Positions 29,147 to 39,107 are shown, numbered from the stretch's first letter. The stretch: DNA of 64,000 nt from Leptospira levettii (GCF_002812085.1 NZ_NPDM01000001.1:1054001-1118000), one strand, 5' to 3'. Notes: a model not told the origin generated them from the letters alone. Made by a program: numbers and translations.

Positions 29147-30040
29147 TTATCCATTATCGGCTAATTTTTGATTCACTTTCCATAAAATATTCCCAGACTT
29201 AGAAACGGTTCTTTCAACTTCGAAGGAAGAAAGATATTCATGAAAAGATTTTAATGTTTCTTCTGGAATGGTTTGGTTTGTATTTTCTAAGATTTGATAA
29301 AATTTCTTAAATTGGTAAATTGTTTTTGGAAGACTTGGATTTAGAAAACGTAATGAAAGAGAAAGGTAATCAATACCAATAGGGCTATAAATCCTCCCTA
29401 ATTTCCAAATGTCTGTTGTGATACCTAACTCTTCTCTGATTTTTGATTCGGTATCAGAAAAATCGATCTCATCAAAAATTTCAGAAAATTTTCGGATTGG
29501 TTTGTTTTCATCCCTTTCCGATTCAACACGAAACTCTCCTCCCTGGAATCGTTTCGCCTCAAAATCAAGAACGTTTTCTCCCTCTTCCTTGAGTGTTTTA
29601 ATCGGTATCACCTTTACCTGAAAATACAATCGATCTGTTACAATCGTGGGAGTCATATTTTGAGATCCAGCTCGTTTGATTTCTTCTGATTTGGCTCCAC
29701 CCAGATACAACATATCAACAGAAAATACATATAAAAACTGGTAAGAACCAAACATCATTGGTCTAACAAAAAACAATTTACCTGTTTCACGTTTTGGTCT
29801 TGGTTCAGGTAATAAACTTGTTCCTTCGACTGCTTCTGGTAAAAATTTAATAACAGTTTGAACAAAATCTTTTATATCACCAAACTCTGGTTCAGTGATT
29901 GATGTACCATGGATTGTAAAACGATCAGAAAATTGAATGTATGGTGAATGTAAATTATCAACAAATACATCCCCGGTTTTATTTTTTCCTGAAACATCTC
30001 CCAACATTCGATTGATGGATCTATAATCTTGTACTTTCAT
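29147..30040 (-). CDS. Hypothetical protein
   Basis: 297 residues; no family recognised. There is no signal peptide. The N-terminal half contains beta-rich stretches (GKLFFVRPMMFGSYQFLYVFSVDMLYLGG), the second half is charged and helical (KFSEIFDEIDFSDTESKIREELGI; FKKFYQILENTNQTIPEETLKSFHEYLSSFEVERTV-like). It sits between the beta-galactosidase gene (21 bases upstream) and the inositol monophosphatase gene (9 bases downstream), all on the - strand, consistent with one operon. It is probably cytoplasmic; no function is suggested. Confidence 0.75.
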   Translation of the reverse strand: MKVQDYRSINRMLGDVSGKNKTGDVFVDNLHSPYIQFSDRFTIHGTSITEPEFGDIKDFVQTVIKFLPEAVEGTSLLPEPRPKRETGKLFFVRPMMFGSYQFLYVFSVDMLYLGGAKSEEIKRAGSQNMTPTIVTDRLYFQVKVIPIKTLKEEGENVLDFEAKRFQGGEFRVESERDENKPIRKFSEIFDEIDFSDTESKIREELGITTDIWKLGRIYSPIGIDYLSLSLRFLNPSLPKTIYQFKKFYQILENTNQTIPEETLKSFHEYLSSFEVERTVSKSGNILWKVNQKLADNG

Positions 30041-30061
30041 TTTTTGTTTTCAAATAAGATT

Positions 30062-32044
30062 CTATTTTTCAATTTTTTTGATTTTATATCCAAATGGTTT
30101 TAAGATTGATAAACCAGCCAATTTATACTGATTGGAATGGTTCATTGTGATTTCATAATTAAATCGTTTTCCCTCTCGGGTATGCCTTTCAATAGTCGAT
30201 CCAAGTAAACTAAATCGAACTCCTGCTTCTTTTAAAATCCGACGATAGAGTAGGACAAAACTTTCAGGAGTTAAGGAAGTTCCTACATAATAGACCTTTC
30301 CTTTTCCGTATTGATTCACTGTGATCGCTGGTTTTCCTGAATAGAATTTCTTTTTATCACGATAACGCGCTAAAACTTTTGCCGTTTTGGGTTCTAAGAT
30401 CTCACAAAATTTGTTTCCCTTTAAAGGCCAAAATCCCATTCGTATTCCTACTTTTGCTGTAGCAGGGGCTTCAAATTGAAACACTTCCACACCAGCCATC
30501 TCACCAAACACACCAGGAACAGGTTCTTCTACCATCCAGTGGTCTTTGTCCTTAATTCCCGATCGATACCCTAAAACCAACGTTCCACCTTGATTCACAT
30601 AAGACTTTAATTTCTCAACAATCTTAGGGTCGAACATTGTATAAAGAGGAAGTGTGAGGACTTTGTAATTTGACCAATCCATATCAGCATGAATAGGTAA
30701 TGAATGTGCATTTACATTTAATACATTCGTTCCAGCAAACCATGTGGCAAGTTCAATATCATATCCCACTTGCGCAAAAGGAACTGGCGCAAAACGCAGG
30801 CCATCACTTAAAGGTTGGTGTTTATAATTTCTAGAATTTTCAATATCGTGTAGGATCGCAACCGTTGCTGGATAAGGTGAATCAGCTACATCTTCTGCAA
30901 ATTCTTTGATATCTTCTATGGTTTGTTTGAGTTCATAGTATTTTGAAGTTTTCCTTTTACCATGATCTAAAATTCCATAACATAATTGTTCTTGCCCAAA
31001 ACGTGCAGTGCGGTAACGAAAAAAATAAATCTGATTGGCACCATTGACAATTGCCTGGGTTAACCAAAGACCAATTTGTCCAGGTGGTGGTAGATAACCT
31101 AATGTATCATGGCCCTGAACACCAGAGAATTGTTCCATCACTGTATAAGCTTTGTTTTTAAGTCCTCGCGAATATTGTTGGGTGGCTGTTACTAATGGGT
31201 GAGGGTATGGTTCTTGTTGGTTCCCCCAAACTGGATAATTATCCCAGGACACATAGTCTAGTTTTTTGAACATTTCGTACATGTCAGTTACTGGTAAAAA
31301 AGGTGATGGGTATAAATTGGTAGTGAGTGGTTTTCCTTTGCTGTACTTTTTAAGGATCTCTGCTTGGAAATGGATATAGGATACCAATTCATCCGATTGG
31401 AAACGGTAATAATCTTGGATCATCGCAGGATTAAAATTACTCGCTACATGTGCTCCAGGGAGGGGGATTTGGTTCCAATCTGAGTAAATCACTCCCCAGA
31501 AAATATTCCCCCAACGTTTGTTAAGCGAGTCCAGAGTTTTATATTTTTGTTTTAACCAAATTCTGAAATTTTTTTCTGCAAGTTTGGAATAGTCAACATC
31601 TGATCCTTCGTGGCCAGGTTCATTATCAATTTGCCAGCCGACCACTGCAGGATGGTTTCCAAAATGTTTGGCCATTGCTGTGACAATTCGTTCTGTCGCT
31701 TTTTTATAAGCAGGAGATGAAAAACAAGCTTGGCGTCTTGTTCCAATCCCACGGATGATTCCATCTTTTGAAACTTGGGCAATTTCTGGAAATTTTTGGT
31801 ATAACCACGGAGGAAATGTTGCCGTAGGTGTGCCCAATATAGCAGTCATTCCATGACTTTGTACTCTTTCTAAAACTGCATCAAACAAGGAAAAATCAAA
31901 TTTCCCTTCTTTGGGTTCCATGATTCCCCAAGCAAATTCTGCAAGGCGAACCGAAGAAAGACCCATTTCTTTCATGATTTTAAGGTCTTCATCCCAGTCC
32001 TTAGGGTTCCATTGTTCTGGGTAATAACAGGCTCCAAAGATCAT
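30062..32044 (-). CDS. Beta-galactosidase, GH42 family
   Basis: 660 residues, full length for GH42. The TIM barrel starts with GACYYPEQWN; the acid/base glutamate is E142 in WQIDNEPG and the nucleophile is E304 in YTVMEQFSG. A trimerisation-type domain (~390-590) with TLPLYTMFDPKIVEKL and GGTLVLGYRSG, then a beta domain, follow. It has no signal peptide, so it would act on imported or internal galactosides. AAGGA precedes the ATG. Leptospires are not known for sugar use as a carbon source, which makes the gene unexpected. It diverges from hslO. Confidence 0.92.
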   Translation of the reverse strand: MIFGACYYPEQWNPKDWDEDLKIMKEMGLSSVRLAEFAWGIMEPKEGKFDFSLFDAVLERVQSHGMTAILGTPTATFPPWLYQKFPEIAQVSKDGIIRGIGTRRQACFSSPAYKKATERIVTAMAKHFGNHPAVVGWQIDNEPGHEGSDVDYSKLAEKNFRIWLKQKYKTLDSLNKRWGNIFWGVIYSDWNQIPLPGAHVASNFNPAMIQDYYRFQSDELVSYIHFQAEILKKYSKGKPLTTNLYPSPFLPVTDMYEMFKKLDYVSWDNYPVWGNQQEPYPHPLVTATQQYSRGLKNKAYTVMEQFSGVQGHDTLGYLPPPGQIGLWLTQAIVNGANQIYFFRYRTARFGQEQLCYGILDHGKRKTSKYYELKQTIEDIKEFAEDVADSPYPATVAILHDIENSRNYKHQPLSDGLRFAPVPFAQVGYDIELATWFAGTNVLNVNAHSLPIHADMDWSNYKVLTLPLYTMFDPKIVEKLKSYVNQGGTLVLGYRSGIKDKDHWMVEEPVPGVFGEMAGVEVFQFEAPATAKVGIRMGFWPLKGNKFCEILEPKTAKVLARYRDKKKFYSGKPAITVNQYGKGKVYYVGTSLTPESFVLLYRRILKEAGVRFSLLGSTIERHTREGKRFNYEITMNHSNQYKLAGLSILKPFGYKIKKIEK

Positions 32045-32119
32045 ATTTTTCCTTTTTGCGATTGCAGAATCTATCTTGTGACACAGACTGAATCAGAAAA
32101 CACCCCTTTCAATCAAATA

Positions 32120-32974
32120 ATGTCTGACCAAGTTATTTTAGGAATCTCCAATACTCATCATTACCGATTTACCATTGTAAATCTAACCGAAACTGCTAAG
32201 GAACCTATGTTCCTACATTCTCTTAACAAAGAAATGTCTGTTTTTTTATCCAAAACCATGATGGGAGCCCTATTCCTCGCAGAAATGACGAAGAACCAAC
32301 AGAAAGTCAGTATTCAATGGAAAGATGAATCCAATAAACAAGCATTAGCTTATAGCGATCGATATGGAAAAATGAAATCTGTAGCTTATTCGACAACCCA
32401 TGAGGAAGGGGATATTCGAAATGAATTTATCTTAGGCCAGGGGATCATGAAAGTAATCCGTTGGGATTATGAATCGGATACATACCAGTCTTATACAAAT
32501 CTAATTGAGGATACATTCGAAGCAAATTTTATCAAATACCTCACGGAGTCAGAACAAATCCGAGCCATTGTGGGAATGGATGTGGTTCCATTTGATTTTC
32601 CTGGGAATGATTTTTCTTCAAAAGGTATTTTCTTTGAGGCCTTACCAGATGCCACAGAAGAAAGTTTTGTTTTTTTACGAAACAAAATTGATTCACTCAT
32701 CACAAAGGAAGCGTTTTGGAATCTTGGAATTGATTCAATGTTGGAAACCTTGGAAAAAGAAATTGGTTCCTCATTGGAAGTTCTCAGTAAAGAAGCACCT
32801 GAATTTTTATGTGACTGTTCAAGGCATAAAGTTGCTGATATCATCGCCTCTCTAGGGGAACAAGAAGCAAATTCTATCATCGATGAGATGGGAAAAATCG
32901 AAATTACATGCGAATTTTGTCGAACAGCCTATCAATTTGATTCCTTCGATGTGGAGAAATTTTTTAAACAATGA
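32120..32974 (+). CDS. hslO: Redox-regulated chaperone Hsp33
   Basis: 284 residues from the ATG at 32120; an upstream in-frame extension would run into the divergent GH42 gene. The four zinc-binding cysteines are CDC and CEFC in the C-terminal ~45 residues, spaced as in Hsp33. On oxidation the zinc is released and the protein becomes a holdase that protects unfolded proteins. The N-terminal body (HYRFTIVNLTETAKE, ALYLAEMT-like helix) matches the family. The stop overlaps tsaE by 4 bases, so hslO-tsaE-tsaB-rnr looks like one operon. Confidence 0.9.
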   Translation: MSDQVILGISNTHHYRFTIVNLTETAKEPMFLHSLNKEMSVFLSKTMMGALFLAEMTKNQQKVSIQWKDESNKQALAYSDRYGKMKSVAYSTTHEEGDIRNEFILGQGIMKVIRWDYESDTYQSYTNLIEDTFEANFIKYLTESEQIRAIVGMDVVPFDFPGNDFSSKGIFFEALPDATEESFVFLRNKIDSLITKEAFWNLGIDSMLETLEKEIGSSLEVLSKEAPEFLCDCSRHKVADIIASLGEQEANSIIDEMGKIEITCEFCRTAYQFDSFDVEKFFKQ

Positions 32975-33429
32975 AAGCGAATTTTCTCTCATTGAGGGAA
33001 ACTGAGTTACAACCTGTTTTTTCTACTTTGGACACCATCATCGATTCTTTTCTGATCCAAGGAAAAAAACCAATCTTACTATTTTCGGGCGAAATGGGTG
33101 CGGGAAAAACGACTTTCATTCGAGAATGGTTTTCGCGTTATGGGACAAATAGTTCAATCAATTCTCCTACATTTTCCCTCTATAATGTTTATGATTCGCA
33201 TAAGATGCGTTTGGTACATTTTGATTTATACAGGATCCATTCTATCGACGAATTAGAGAATTTAGGATTTGAAGAAATTTGGGGAAAAGAAGATTTAACA
33301 GCCATTGAATGGTGGCAGAAGGCCGAACCCATACTCCCAAAGGAAAATCGAATTTATATTACCATTACATCTGAAAACTTTGAGAATCGTACTTACTCCA
33401 TTGAATGGTCGGTTGAGGATGTTACATGA
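32971..33429 (+). CDS. tsaE: tRNA threonylcarbamoyladenosine synthesis ATPase TsaE
   Basis: 152 residues. The Walker A motif GEMGAGKTTFIREW (~42-55), SPTFSLYNVYD with the switch threonine, and HFDLYRI-x-ELENLGFEEI and IEWWQKAE motifs are all typical of TsaE (YjeE). TsaE works with TsaB and TsaD to put threonylcarbamoyl on A37 of ANN-decoding tRNAs. It overlaps both hslO and tsaB by 4 bases, so synthesis is coupled to its partner TsaB. TsaD is not in the window. Confidence 0.93.
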   Translation: MKANFLSLRETELQPVFSTLDTIIDSFLIQGKKPILLFSGEMGAGKTTFIREWFSRYGTNSSINSPTFSLYNVYDSHKMRLVHFDLYRIHSIDELENLGFEEIWGKEDLTAIEWWQKAEPILPKENRIYITITSENFENRTYSIEWSVEDVT

Positions 33430-34127
33430 ATCTATTGTATTTTGATACAACACAAGATTGGATTCATGTTTCAGTTGGATCTATAGATGATTTTTCCAAA
33501 ATTAAAATCGATGCACAAATCATTGAATCTTCACCAAAAGAGGCTTCCTATCGTTTGGTAGAAATGATCCAAAAGGTACTGATTCTATCCGAAATCAAAA
33601 AACCTGATATCATTTTTGTTCCCAATGGTCCCGGATCCTTTACTGGAATACGCATTACGGTTACAACAGCAAGAGATTTAGCGCAATTATGGGAAATTCC
33701 TGTGATGGGATTTGATACAGCTCATTTATATCTAATTGGAATAGCAGGAAACAATACTCAAATTGAAATTCAGGAACCAATTCAAAACCCAGACCAAAAA
33801 TCACTCATTTGTTTAGATGGAAAACAAGGGAAATATTATACAAAGTATTTTGATGGGAATAATCATACTGAAACAAAAGACCAAAGTCCTGAGGAAATTA
33901 ATTTTTGGTTAGAAAGTGAGGAAATAACGCCTAACAAATGGTACTATACGGGAATATTGCCTAGTTTTTATCCAAAAGATGCTATAAAAATTGAAGCGAC
34001 AAATCTGAATTTATCGTCTATACTGCAGTATAGTTTCGAACAAATGAAACAATCCAAACTAAACGATTATACTTATTTAACACTCTTTCCCAATTACATC
34101 CGTGGGACGTATGTAGATCAAAAATGA
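33426..34127 (+). CDS. tsaB: tRNA threonylcarbamoyladenosine synthesis protein TsaB
   Basis: 233 residues of the ASKHA-fold TsaB family. The N-terminal strand LLYFDTTQDW and the NGPGSFTGIRI motif near residue 62 are diagnostic. TsaB is the catalytically inactive partner of TsaD in t6A synthesis. The second half (from ~110) is more divergent than usual and asparagine/glutamine-rich. It starts within the tsaE stop (ATGA) and is followed after 4 bases by rnr. Confidence 0.9.
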   Translation: MNLLYFDTTQDWIHVSVGSIDDFSKIKIDAQIIESSPKEASYRLVEMIQKVLILSEIKKPDIIFVPNGPGSFTGIRITVTTARDLAQLWEIPVMGFDTAHLYLIGIAGNNTQIEIQEPIQNPDQKSLICLDGKQGKYYTKYFDGNNHTETKDQSPEEINFWLESEEITPNKWYYTGILPSFYPKDAIKIEATNLNLSSILQYSFEQMKQSKLNDYTYLTLFPNYIRGTYVDQK

Positions 34128-34131
34128 ATTT

Positions 34132-36324
34132 ATGGATACCTATAAAATACAAAGAAAAATCATCGAATACCTAGACCAAAAAGCTGGTAAAGATATCACA
34201 AGACAAGAGATCAAAAAAAGATTCACTGAATCGAGTGAATTCAAACGACCCGACCCAAGTTCAAAAAAAGTAAAATCTTTTAAACGTAAAGAAAAAGTTC
34301 CAAGAAAAGAAATCGAATTTCTCATCGACCAACTTTGTAACCTTCTAGAGGAAGAGGGTTTACTCATCCCAAATAAAAAGTATTTCACTGTTGCAAATCC
34401 CTTTCGACTCACAGGTCGAATTTCAATTTCAAGACGGGGTGATGGTTTTATTTCCTTACCCTCCAAAAATGAAATTTTTGTCCCTGGGCCACTCACAAAC
34501 ACAGCGATCACGGGTGACAAAGTAGAAGTAATCCCTCTCGGAGTTGGTAAAAAAGATCGTTTAGAAGCAGAAGTAACCAAAGTTCTAAAAAGAGGCCGTA
34601 TCCTCTATAGAATGAAGGTAAAAGAAAAAACAAACAAATTTGTGTTTGGAAATTTCTTGGATATGTTAGGTGAAGGTAAAGAGGGAGTCCTTCATGTTAA
34701 ATCCATTTTGAAAGACAGTTTTGATGCAATCAATATCAATGATGTATTGATTGTGAAGTTAAAGGAAGGTGCGGAGCCTCAAGATAATCTTTATGATGTA
34801 AGTTTTATACGGTTTGAATCTGATACAAAGGAAGATTCCGACTTACAAAGGATCTTAATGAAATATAATTATGATCCAGTTCATCCAGATTTTATTCCTT
34901 TGGATTTTCCTGAAGAAGTATCAGAAAAAACAGTCTCCGATTGGAATAGTCGAACTGACCTTCGTGATTTATATGCTGTCACTATAGATGGAATCACAGC
35001 AAAGGATTTTGATGATGCTATCAGTTTTGTCGATGAAGGAAATAGATTACGAGTTTGGATCCATATTGCCGATGTTTCCTATTATGTGGAAAAAGGTTCC
35101 GCTTTAGATAAGGAAGCATATGAGAGAGCCACCTCGGTTTATTTAGCTAACCGAGTGGTTCCAATGTTACCACCAATACTATCAGAAGATCTTTGTAGTC
35201 TCGTTGCTAATACCAATCGTTTGGCGTTCACGGTCGAGATGGAAGCAAGTAAAACTGGTGAAATTTATAACGCAAAATTTTATAAGTCGATCATCAAAGT
35301 AAAACAACGTTACACCTATGAGATGGCGGAAGAGGAAATCAAAGCCCAAGATCCAAATAATTGGATGTACCAAGTTTCCCTATTCACTGATGCACTCCGT
35401 AAACAACGGATGAAAACTGGAAGAATTGATCTTAATCTTCGAGAAACAACTATCACTTGGAATGAAAGAAAAGAACCTATTGGAATTGAGAATAGAGAAC
35501 GACTCACAAGTCATATTCTTATCGAAGAACTCATGTTATCCGCAAACTTAAAAGTGGATGAATTTTTAAGAAAAAAGAAAATACCAACTCTACATCGTAT
35601 CCATGAACCAATGGATGAAGAAAAGTTAGAAACTTTGAATCATTTTCTCCAACTCAATGGTTACAATGTACAAATCCATGATACAAGTTATGCTGAAATC
35701 ATGAAGGCAGTGAAAGAAATCCAAGATAATTCAGTTGGAAAAATATTCAATTACCTACTCCTTCGAAGTTTTATGCAGGCGTATTATGGTGCAGACCCAC
35801 TTGGACATTGGGGGTTAGGTTTTAAAGACTACTGCCATTTCACATCTCCGATCAGACGATATCCTGATTTAATTGTTCATCGAGTTTTACATGCAACATT
35901 ACTCGAAGGTGATAAAGAATATACTGATAATGAAATTGCTGTTATGGGTCTACACTGTTCTGAGGAAGAGAGACGAGCTGCCGATGCAGAACGAGACATT
36001 GTAAAAATCAAATCATTTCGGTATTTGGAATCAACTGGGATTAAGGAATTTAAGGGTTTTATTGTTGGAATAAGACCTTCTCAAATTTTTGTAGAACTTG
36101 ATATTTCAAATCTTGAAGGAGTTCTCGATAAATCGGAATTTACTGACGAGTTTGAAGTAGTCATCAAAAATGATTTTTCCTTCTATTCTAAAAAGTATTC
36201 AAAAATCTTTTTTATCGGGGATCCTGTAACAGTCAGTTTGGATCGAATTGATTTTGAAGAAATTAAAGTATTTTTAAAACTTAAAGATTTCAAAAAAGAT
36301 GAACCATCTGTAAAGAAAAAATAA
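34132..36324 (+). CDS. rnr: Ribonuclease R family 3'-5' exoribonuclease
   Basis: 730 residues, shorter than E. coli RNase R (813). Order: helix-turn-helix-like N-terminus (~1-85), cold-shock domain (LTGRISISRRGDGFISL), the RNB catalytic domain with the acidic cluster TIDGITAKDFDDAISF and IHIADVSYYV, HFTSPIRRYPDLIVHR, then a C-terminal S1 domain (GIKEFKGFIVGIRPSQIFVEL). It degrades structured RNA and takes part in rRNA quality control. It is the fourth gene of the hslO-tsaE-tsaB-rnr run. A hairpin lies just behind it. Confidence 0.93.
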   Translation: MDTYKIQRKIIEYLDQKAGKDITRQEIKKRFTESSEFKRPDPSSKKVKSFKRKEKVPRKEIEFLIDQLCNLLEEEGLLIPNKKYFTVANPFRLTGRISISRRGDGFISLPSKNEIFVPGPLTNTAITGDKVEVIPLGVGKKDRLEAEVTKVLKRGRILYRMKVKEKTNKFVFGNFLDMLGEGKEGVLHVKSILKDSFDAININDVLIVKLKEGAEPQDNLYDVSFIRFESDTKEDSDLQRILMKYNYDPVHPDFIPLDFPEEVSEKTVSDWNSRTDLRDLYAVTIDGITAKDFDDAISFVDEGNRLRVWIHIADVSYYVEKGSALDKEAYERATSVYLANRVVPMLPPILSEDLCSLVANTNRLAFTVEMEASKTGEIYNAKFYKSIIKVKQRYTYEMAEEEIKAQDPNNWMYQVSLFTDALRKQRMKTGRIDLNLRETTITWNERKEPIGIENRERLTSHILIEELMLSANLKVDEFLRKKKIPTLHRIHEPMDEEKLETLNHFLQLNGYNVQIHDTSYAEIMKAVKEIQDNSVGKIFNYLLLRSFMQAYYGADPLGHWGLGFKDYCHFTSPIRRYPDLIVHRVLHATLLEGDKEYTDNEIAVMGLHCSEEERRAADAERDIVKIKSFRYLESTGIKEFKGFIVGIRPSQIFVELDISNLEGVLDKSEFTDEFEVVIKNDFSFYSKKYSKIFFIGDPVTVSLDRIDFEEIKVFLKLKDFKKDEPSVKKK

Positions 36325-36329
36325 TCATG

Positions 36330-36364
36330 ATACCGAATGGAGCCTAAAAGGAAACATTCGGTAT
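36330..36364. terminator. Possible bidirectional terminator after rnr
   Basis: ATACCGAATG (36330-36339) and CATTCGGTAT (36355-36364) form a perfect 10-bp stem with a 15-base loop. On the - strand a T6 run follows eight bases after the stem; on the + strand the tail is only TTTCATTT. The stop codon of the convergent phosphatase-like gene lies in the loop. Confidence 0.5.
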
Positions 36365-38050
36365 TTCATTTCGTTTCCAAATTTTCCTAAAGAATTTCCT
36401 GTCCTTCACCCTGATTGATAAAATTTTATCAATGATCATATCTTCCGTAATATTGTATTGTTTCATTAGATTTTGATTCAAAGATAATTGCGAATGCGTG
36501 ACCCAATTAACAAGCGAAACTTTATTCCTTTCTGTTTCAGGAAGAAGTTCATTCACTTTAGCAAAGAATGTTTCATGGGTTAAAAAAAGTCCATTGGATA
36601 TCTCTGGCATAGGCGCTGCACCGTGGTCAGCAGTAATTAACAATACAAACTTATCACCATAATGTTTTTGCAAAAATTCAAATATGGTTTTAATTTCCTC
36701 ATCCGTTGCTTTTAAAACCTGTTTAGCTTCTTGAGTTTCCCACCCATACAAATGTCCCACAGCATCCGTTGCTTTTAATGTTAAATATGCTAAATCCGTA
36801 ATTCCATCAGTGTGTTTGTTTGGTATTAAAATCGTTTCCTCAATTGTATCTCGAAATAGAGCACCATCCATTTTTACTTGGAATTCAGATGCCTGGAAGT
36901 GGTGAATTTTAGAAAGTAATTCAATTGGGTTTTTTGCTTCAAAATGGGTATTGATAGTCGATTTATTTGCTAAATAAAAAGAATATAAATTATATTTTTG
37001 AGATGCCACAGGAAGTTGGAATGCGTTGGAATGAGTTGACCAAGCCAATTTTATCGCATCTTGCCAATATACATAATCAGCATCTGGAGTGTTCGTTTGT
37101 TTCGAACTTTCAATTTGTTTGTATTCTTTTCCATGCCCAGCCATTCCCACAGCAGCTCGATTCGCATAACATTGGCTAATGATAACTGGAAGATTATTTT
37201 GAGACAAATCCCACTCATCTGAAAAACTTGCAGATTGTAATTCACTTAAATCAAAGTTTTGATTCATACCTTGGTAAACTGGTCGATGATTTACTTTACC
37301 TTCAACATAAGTATAGATTTCATTTGAGAAAATTTTAGCATCCTTTGGAAATGATCCTGTACCAATAGCCATATGTCCGACAGCCGTATGGGATTCTAAA
37401 TGAATGACTTTTCCCTTTTTGAAGTAAGTTGAATTAGAACTCAATGATTCTAAAAATGGATACGCACCATTGTGTGCTTTATAAAGTTGTCTACCACCTT
37501 GATCTACAACTATTGTAACAATGATTTCTGGTTTTTCATCTGTATGTTTGAAAATCTTATTGAGTGCATGTAATGGTATCTGATTGATAAATTGATAGTT
37601 TAAAATTTTGGCATATATGGATGGAATGTGTTGTTGGAAAATTTCATCTGAATACACACCATTTTCAAACCATTTTGGTCCATAAATCCAAATTGGTATT
37701 TCAGTATCATATGCGTATTGTGTATAATGAGAAGTGTAATTCACTTCCTTCGAAAAATGTTCATCTTCGGTTTCAAGATTCCAATCAGAATTAAGTTGTT
37801 CCCAGGATAGATCATGTTCTACTAAGATATTTTTGATTTCTTCTTTTGAATAATGTGAAAGAGTGATTGCATCCCTTGCTTCCCTATCAAATATATTAAA
37901 CGGATAAGGTGCAAGAATCAGATCTGTATCTGGTTGCATGGAAACAAAAGCTGCTCGTTTATAGTCCTGTTCCCATTTGCAACTTGTTAGTATAAAATAA
38001 ATTCCAATGGCAAATAAGATAAAAATTTTTTCTTTCACACTTTTATTCAC
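36344..38050 (-). CDS. Alkaline phosphatase/phosphodiesterase superfamily lipoprotein
   Basis: 568 residues with lipobox-type leader (FAIGIYFILTSC). Alkaline-phosphatase superfamily metal/nucleophile motifs: IVVDQGG with the first Asp, HTAVGH with the probable nucleophilic Thr, KATDAVGHLYG with Asp and His, and ADHGAAPMP. It resembles PafA-type or type I phosphodiesterase enzymes, so it probably hydrolyses phosphate esters at the cell envelope. The start is GTG at 38050 with AAAGGA upstream. Its 5' end overlaps the divergent CapA-like gene by 44 bases. The 3' end faces rnr. Confidence 0.82.
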   Translation of the reverse strand: MNKSVKEKIFILFAIGIYFILTSCKWEQDYKRAAFVSMQPDTDLILAPYPFNIFDREARDAITLSHYSKEEIKNILVEHDLSWEQLNSDWNLETEDEHFSKEVNYTSHYTQYAYDTEIPIWIYGPKWFENGVYSDEIFQQHIPSIYAKILNYQFINQIPLHALNKIFKHTDEKPEIIVTIVVDQGGRQLYKAHNGAYPFLESLSSNSTYFKKGKVIHLESHTAVGHMAIGTGSFPKDAKIFSNEIYTYVEGKVNHRPVYQGMNQNFDLSELQSASFSDEWDLSQNNLPVIISQCYANRAAVGMAGHGKEYKQIESSKQTNTPDADYVYWQDAIKLAWSTHSNAFQLPVASQKYNLYSFYLANKSTINTHFEAKNPIELLSKIHHFQASEFQVKMDGALFRDTIEETILIPNKHTDGITDLAYLTLKATDAVGHLYGWETQEAKQVLKATDEEIKTIFEFLQKHYGDKFVLLITADHGAAPMPEISNGLFLTHETFFAKVNELLPETERNKVSLVNWVTHSQLSLNQNLMKQYNITEDMIIDKILSIRVKDRKFFRKIWKRNEIPNVSF

Positions 38051-39107
38051 AGTTTCTTTCCTTTCTTGCTACACTTTTCCAGATTTTACACCCATTCGGC
38101 AAGTTAGAATTAAATTTGTTGGTGATCTAATGTGCCATTCGTCTCAAATTACATCGTATCTTGATCTTAAAACAAAAACCTACGATTCCTTTAAAAGTTT
38201 CGAATATGTTGCAGAATCTTTACAAAACGCAAATCTTACATTAGGAAATCTAGAAACTACCATTACTGAAAAATCAAATGAGTATTCAGGTTATCCTAGA
38301 TTTGGAAGTCCTATTGGATATTTGAATGGTTTAGAAAAAGCTGGTTTTGATATTTTATCAACTGCAAACAACCACTCAGCAGATAAAGGTTCTTACGGAA
38401 TCGACACCACCATCCAAAAAGTAACTGAATTTAATATGATTCCTATCGGTTCTTATGTTTCTCTTGAAGATTTCCAAAAACGAAAAGATTTAATCCAAGA
38501 TGTAAATGGAATAAAAATTGCAATCTACAATTATACATATTCTACAAATGGTATTCCTGTCCGTGATGGACGTATCGTTAGAATACTAAATGAAGATCAA
38601 ATTCGTAATGATGTAAAATTCGCAAAGGAACAAGGAGTTCATTTTATTATCTTATGGTATCATTATGGCAACGAATATGACGAAAATCCTAACAATTCTC
38701 AACTTAAATGGGTTAATATAGGTATTGATGCTGGCGCTGATATTATCATTGGTGGACATCCACATGTTGTACAAAAAATAGATTTTTATCAAGATTCAAA
38801 TACGAATGAAGATAAACTGATTGCCTATTCTTTAGGAAATTTTATTTCAGCACAAAACAGACAATATACGGATGGTGGAATTATCCTCTCTTTCACATTG
38901 GAAATTGGAGATCAAAAATTAAAAAGAATACTCAATGTTGAAAGTGAACCTGTTTGGGTTAATCCACGTGACTATCGAATCATCCCGATAAAAAAATACA
39001 GAAATTCTGAACTTCCATCAAAATTACCAAAACATCTCGAGAAAAGAATGTATGATTTTGAATCACATATTCGGAAAATTCCTGGATTAGGAATCACTTC
39101 ATTCTAA
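38007..39107 (+). CDS. CapA-family metallophosphatase-like lipoprotein
   Basis: 366 residues with a short leader and lipobox-like FLSC (FTLLFTVSFLSCYTF). The CapA/PgsA-type metallophosphatase motifs are present: FVGDLMCH, LGNLETTIT, STANNHSADKG, and GGHPHVVQ. Proteins of this family are linked to poly-gamma-glutamate synthesis, but most do not make it; the reaction is unknown. No Shine-Dalgarno is seen before the ATG at 38007. The 5' end overlaps the divergent phosphatase-like gene by 44 bases and the 3' end overlaps the convergent yciO-like gene by 9. Confidence 0.82.
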   Translation: MANKIKIFSFTLLFTVSFLSCYTFPDFTPIRQVRIKFVGDLMCHSSQITSYLDLKTKTYDSFKSFEYVAESLQNANLTLGNLETTITEKSNEYSGYPRFGSPIGYLNGLEKAGFDILSTANNHSADKGSYGIDTTIQKVTEFNMIPIGSYVSLEDFQKRKDLIQDVNGIKIAIYNYTYSTNGIPVRDGRIVRILNEDQIRNDVKFAKEQGVHFIILWYHYGNEYDENPNNSQLKWVNIGIDAGADIIIGGHPHVVQKIDFYQDSNTNEDKLIAYSLGNFISAQNRQYTDGGIILSFTLEIGDQKLKRILNVESEPVWVNPRDYRIIPIKKYRNSELPSKLPKHLEKRMYDFESHIRKIPGLGITSF

